This document shows, piece after piece, positions 5,916 through 8,181 of a stretch of 8,181 nt of DNA. A model generated the notes under the pieces. It saw only the letters and a list, made by a program, of their open reading frames with translations, did no database searches and was not told the DNA's origin. This DNA comes from JASFEQ01 sp050122535. Its GTDB lineage: Bacteria; Desulfobacterota; DSM-4660; Desulfatiglandales; HGW-15. The stretch lies in the NCBI GenBank assembly GCA_050122535.1, contig JASFIT010000201.1, positions 1-8,181 on the forward strand. Direction: 5' to 3'. Every line of letters begins with the position of its first letter. The first letter of the stretch is position 1. The translations under genes were made by a program, and so were the position numbers.

Positions 5916-7961
5916 TCACGACACAGCCTGAGCCCTCTCCACCCTGACGGCACAGACCTTGAATTCCGGGATCCTGACCGTGGGATCGTGGGCCGGATTG
6001 GTGAGGATATTGGCATTACTCTCCACGAAGTGGAAGGGCATAAACACTATCCCTTCCCTGACCCGCTCAGTCACCATGGTCTTGGCCGTAATGTCACCGC
6101 GGCGCGATGTCACCTTCACGGAATCACCCTGTGAAATTCCCATCTGACTGGCGTCCGTGGGGTTCACTTCCAGGTATCCTTCTGAGACTTCCGCATTAAG
6201 GGAGGGAGAGTTTCGAGTCATGGTCCCCGTGTGATAGTGGACATGTACGCGCCCTGTCGTAAGCCACAAGGGGTACTCCTCATCCACCACCTCGGCGGGT
6301 GGTTGATGTTCTGCGCTGTGAAAGAGACCCTTGCCCCGGACGAACTTATCTTTGTGAAGAAACTTGGTCCCAGGGTGTTCTGGATTGGGACATGGCCATT
6401 GTAGGCCTTCACCCTCTAAACGATCATATGAAATACCCCCATACTGAGGTGTCACACTGGCAATTTCCCTCATAATGGCATCCGGGGACTCATAATCCAT
6501 GGGATAACCGAAACGATTGGAGATCTGTTGGATGATCTCCCAGTCCGGTCTTGAATCTCCTACCGGCTCAATGGCTTGTCTTACCCGCAAAACCCGTCGT
6601 TCCGTATTGGTAAATGTGCCATCTTTTTCCGCAAATGAGGTCCCTGGCAAGACCACATGGGCGAACTCCGCGGTAGGTGTGAAAAAGATGTCCTGCACCA
6701 CGAGGAGTTCGGCGCTTTTGAGGGACTTTTCTACGTGGTTGACATCCGGATCGCTCAACATGGGATTCTCTCCCACCACAAAGAGGGCCTTTACCGAGCC
6801 CTCAAGGAGTCCTGACATCATCTGCGGGATCGTGAGCCCCACTTTGTCTGAAAGCTGTGCATTCCAAGCAGATTCGAACTTTTCCTTGATGTCCAGCATC
6901 GTGACGGCTTGGTACCCGGGATACACATTTGGGAGGCTCCCCATATCACATGCACCCTGGACGTTGTTCTGACCCCGCAAAGGATTAACGCCCGTGGACG
7001 CCTTGCCCATGTTTCCTGTAAGCATAGCCAGATTGGCCAGAGACTTCACGTTATCCACACCAGAAGTATGCTGGGTGATTCCCATGCAGTAGACGATGGA
7101 AGCCGCCTCTGCGCTGCCATACATTTCAGCGATCTTGATAATATCCTCAGCGGCCACACCCGTGATTTCGGCCACCTTGTCAGGGGAGTAGTGCTCGATA
7201 ACCTTGAAAAAGTCCTCAAATCCCTCAGTCCGCTCCTCTATGAAGACCTGATCGTGCAAACCCTTCTCAAGAATCACATGCATGATGCCATTGAGGAGGG
7301 CCACATCAGTACCCAGGTTCTGAGACACATAGATGTCGGCCATTGAGGCAAGATGGATCTTGCGGGGATCCGCGACGATCAGCTTGGCTCCCTTCTCTTT
7401 TGCCCTGAAGATTCGCGTGGCCACCAGGGGATGGGAGGAGGTGGTATTAGAACCTGTAACAAAAATGCAGTCAGCGTCCTCCAACTCGTCTACCGAGTTG
7501 GTCATGGCTCCACTCCCAAAGGCCGCGGCAAGACCTGCCACAGTGGAAGAGTGTCAGAGACGCGCGCAATGATCCACATTGTTTGTACCCACTGCAGCTC
7601 GCGCGAATTTCTGGATCAGGTAGTTCTCCTCATTGGTGACCTTGGCTGAGGCCAAGAAGGCGATGCTGTCGCTGCCGTTGGCTTCTTTGATCTCCTTTAG
7701 CCTTGAGGCCGTATAGTCTAGAGCCTCATCCCAAGATACTTCTTTGAGCGCACCATTTTTGCGGAGCAGCGGTTGCGTGAGCCGTTCGGGACTTTGAACA
7801 AATTCATGGATGTTCCAACCTTTGACACAAAGTTTTCCTCTGTTTACAGGGCTGGTTTTGCTGGGAATGGTCCCGATGATCTGACCATCCAAGACCTCAA
7901 GATAGAAATTGCATCCGCAGCCGCAATAGGCGCAGGTCGTAAGCACGGTTTTGTATTCCAT
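5916..7961 (-). CDS. fdhA: Selenocysteine-containing formate dehydrogenase, catalytic (Mo/W) subunit
   Basis: This molybdopterin enzyme interconverts formate and CO2. Read as one 681-residue protein, it has an N-terminal [4Fe-4S] site in CAYCGCGC and GKLCVKG (C10, C13, C17, C45), with Lys47 after the last Cys. The bis-MGD-binding body follows, including GVNPLRGQNNVQGACDMG, and the molybdopterin dinucleotide-binding domain lies at about 562-675. An in-frame TGA (7554-7556) is residue 136 in the context HCARL-U-HSSTVAGL. This is the position of the catalytic selenocysteine of E. coli FdhF (CARVUHGPSVAGL), followed by the same His. Reading TGA as stop would split the gene in two. The ATG at 7959-7961 has AGAGGA 7 nt upstream. 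No signal peptide is seen, so it is probably cytoplasmic. The final residues AVS and the TGA stop come from the end of the 5640-5929 element. Electrons probably pass to the iron-sulfur protein encoded 78 bp upstream. Confidence 0.93.
7511..7556 (-). promoter_or_regulatory. Selenocysteine UGA and bacterial SECIS-like hairpin
   Basis: The TGA is at 7554-7556. Downstream on the minus strand, CTGTGGCA (7536-7543) pairs with TGCCGCGG (7523-7530) through 8 pairs, two of them G-U, around loop GGTCT (7531-7535). An outer CACTC/GAGTG pairing (7549-7553 with 7511-7515) is possible. The GGUCU loop starts 18 nt after the UGA. As I recall E. coli fdhF, it has the same loop sequence and spacing. In that system SelB binds this loop to deliver Sec-tRNA. 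Confidence 0.88.
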
Positions 7962-7986
7962 TGGGTGTTCCTCTAATCCTTACCTT

Positions 7987-8011
7987 AGAACGAACCCTTT
8001 TTGTTCGTTCT
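7987..8011. repeat. 9-bp perfect inverted repeat upstream of the formate dehydrogenase gene
   Basis: AGAACGAAC (7987-7995) and GTTCGTTCT (8003-8011) are perfect inverted copies separated by 7 nt, in the 78-bp gap between the iron-sulfur gene and the formate dehydrogenase ATG. No T-run follows on the minus strand, so it is not a normal terminator. It could be an operator, or an intercistronic mRNA hairpin that sets processing or the relative expression of the two genes. Confidence 0.6.
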
Positions 8012-8039
8012 GAAACCCATTCGTAAATCTTTTTCTCAT

Positions 8040-8181
8040 CTATTCTTCAGGCGCCTCGCCCAGAATATTCAACGGGGATTTCTCGTCAGTTGCATATCCT
8101 GTTCGGTAGTGGAATTCATCATCCAGAATATCCGCTACTTTCTTGTATAGGGTCCTCAGGGGGATGTCCGCAGGACAGGCT
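8040..8181 (-). CDS. C-terminal end of a probable iron-sulfur electron-transfer protein (5' part outside window)
   Basis: On the minus strand a frame enters at the window edge and ends at TAG 8040-8042. It reads ACPADIPLRTLYKKVADILD, then DEFHYRTGYATDEKSPLNIL and GEAPEE. The CP near the start of the fragment resembles the last Cys-Pro of a ferredoxin-type CxxCxxCxxxCP cluster motif. The following 'DIPL...YKKVADILDDEFHYRTG' style is what I recall from multi-domain iron-sulfur subunits next to formate dehydrogenases or Hdr-type complexes in anaerobes. Only 46 residues are visible, so the family is inferred, not proven. It is on the same strand as the formate dehydrogenase gene, 78 bp ahead of it, and likely in the same operon, supplying the electron-transfer partner. 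The frame is open, and the other two minus frames close quickly. Confidence 0.55.
   Translation of the reverse strand, partial: ACPADIPLRTLYKKVADILDDEFHYRTGYATDEKSPLNILGEAPEE

Larger units (their letters stand above)
5640..5929. mobile_element. 290-bp MITE-like palindromic element with 10-bp terminal inverted repeats
   Basis: AGGCTGTGTC (5640-5649) and GACACAGCCT (5920-5929) are perfect 10-bp inverted ends. Subterminal GTCATCCCGGCC (5657-5668) is matched in inverted orientation at 5892-5903 by a copy reading GTCATTCCGGGC. GAG flanks the element directly on both sides (5637-5639 and 5930-5932), a possible 3-bp target duplication. The interior holds several large foldbacks and no plausible gene. 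This is the pattern of a non-autonomous element mobilised by a transposase encoded elsewhere; the transposase family cannot be named from the ends alone. Its right end lies inside the formate dehydrogenase reading frame and supplies that gene's last residues and stop. Together with 5591-5639 this accounts for the whole gene-free stretch between 5525 and 5915. A compound of dispersed palindromic repeats that never transposed as one unit is the alternative. Confidence 0.65.

Noticed and set aside
5856..6134. Plus-strand reading frame of 92 codons across the element end and formate dehydrogenase 3' end
   Set aside because: It is antisense to a clear gene, shows no domain character and is partly composed of repeat sequence.
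6517..7346. Long plus-strand frames antisense to the formate dehydrogenase gene
   Set aside because: They are mirror frames of a strongly recognised coding region, with no family resemblance of their own.
5916..7541. Separate shorter formate dehydrogenase gene starting after the TGA
   Set aside because: It would lack the Fe-S domain, and its start (GTG) lies inside the SECIS hairpin. The frame is continuous with the upstream part and the Sec context is diagnostic.

Overview
The window looks like chromosomal DNA of an anaerobic bacterium, most likely a Desulfobacterota (deltaproteobacterial) sulfate reducer or syntroph. The reasons are a selenocysteine formate dehydrogenase, an adjacent iron-sulfur protein, a rubrerythrin-like ferritin-fold protein and a stand-alone ThiI-like PP-loop protein. 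The lineage is inferred from gene content; nothing here fixes the species.

Layout. Positions 1-393 (minus) hold the first 131 codons of a peptide deformylase, divergent from a plus-strand block: an HD-domain phosphohydrolase (526-1146) overlapped by a TonB-like protein (1112-1726). After a likely promoter come a zinc-finger-less J protein (1845-2786) and, 1 bp later, a PP-loop tRNA-thiolation-type protein (2788-3759). A 250-bp convergent gap follows, with an array of CTAAAGTG-type repeats and several small hairpins. The rest is read from the minus strand: an unrecognised membrane/coiled-coil protein (4010-4858), a di-iron ferritin-like protein (5015-5524), a 290-bp gene-free palindromic element (5640-5929), a formate dehydrogenase catalytic subunit (5916-7961) and the C-terminal end of a probable iron-sulfur electron-transfer protein (8040-8181).

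Two points deserve attention. First, the formate dehydrogenase is one gene, not two. Its in-frame TGA at 7554-7556 sits at the known selenocysteine position and is followed by a bacterial SECIS-like hairpin with a GGTCT loop. Second, the 290-bp element has 10-bp terminal inverted repeats, a possible 3-bp GAG target duplication and a perfect three-way-junction foldback. It appears to have inserted into the last codons of the formate dehydrogenase gene. Removing it restores an alternative eight-codon C-terminal end (seven residues and a TAG) on the far side.

Functionally, the right half concerns formate oxidation or CO2 reduction with electron transfer through iron-sulfur proteins. The left half is housekeeping: N-terminal protein maturation, nucleotide clean-up, chaperone work and tRNA modification. 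I found no tRNA, rRNA, CRISPR array or transposase gene, and no clear novel multi-gene system.
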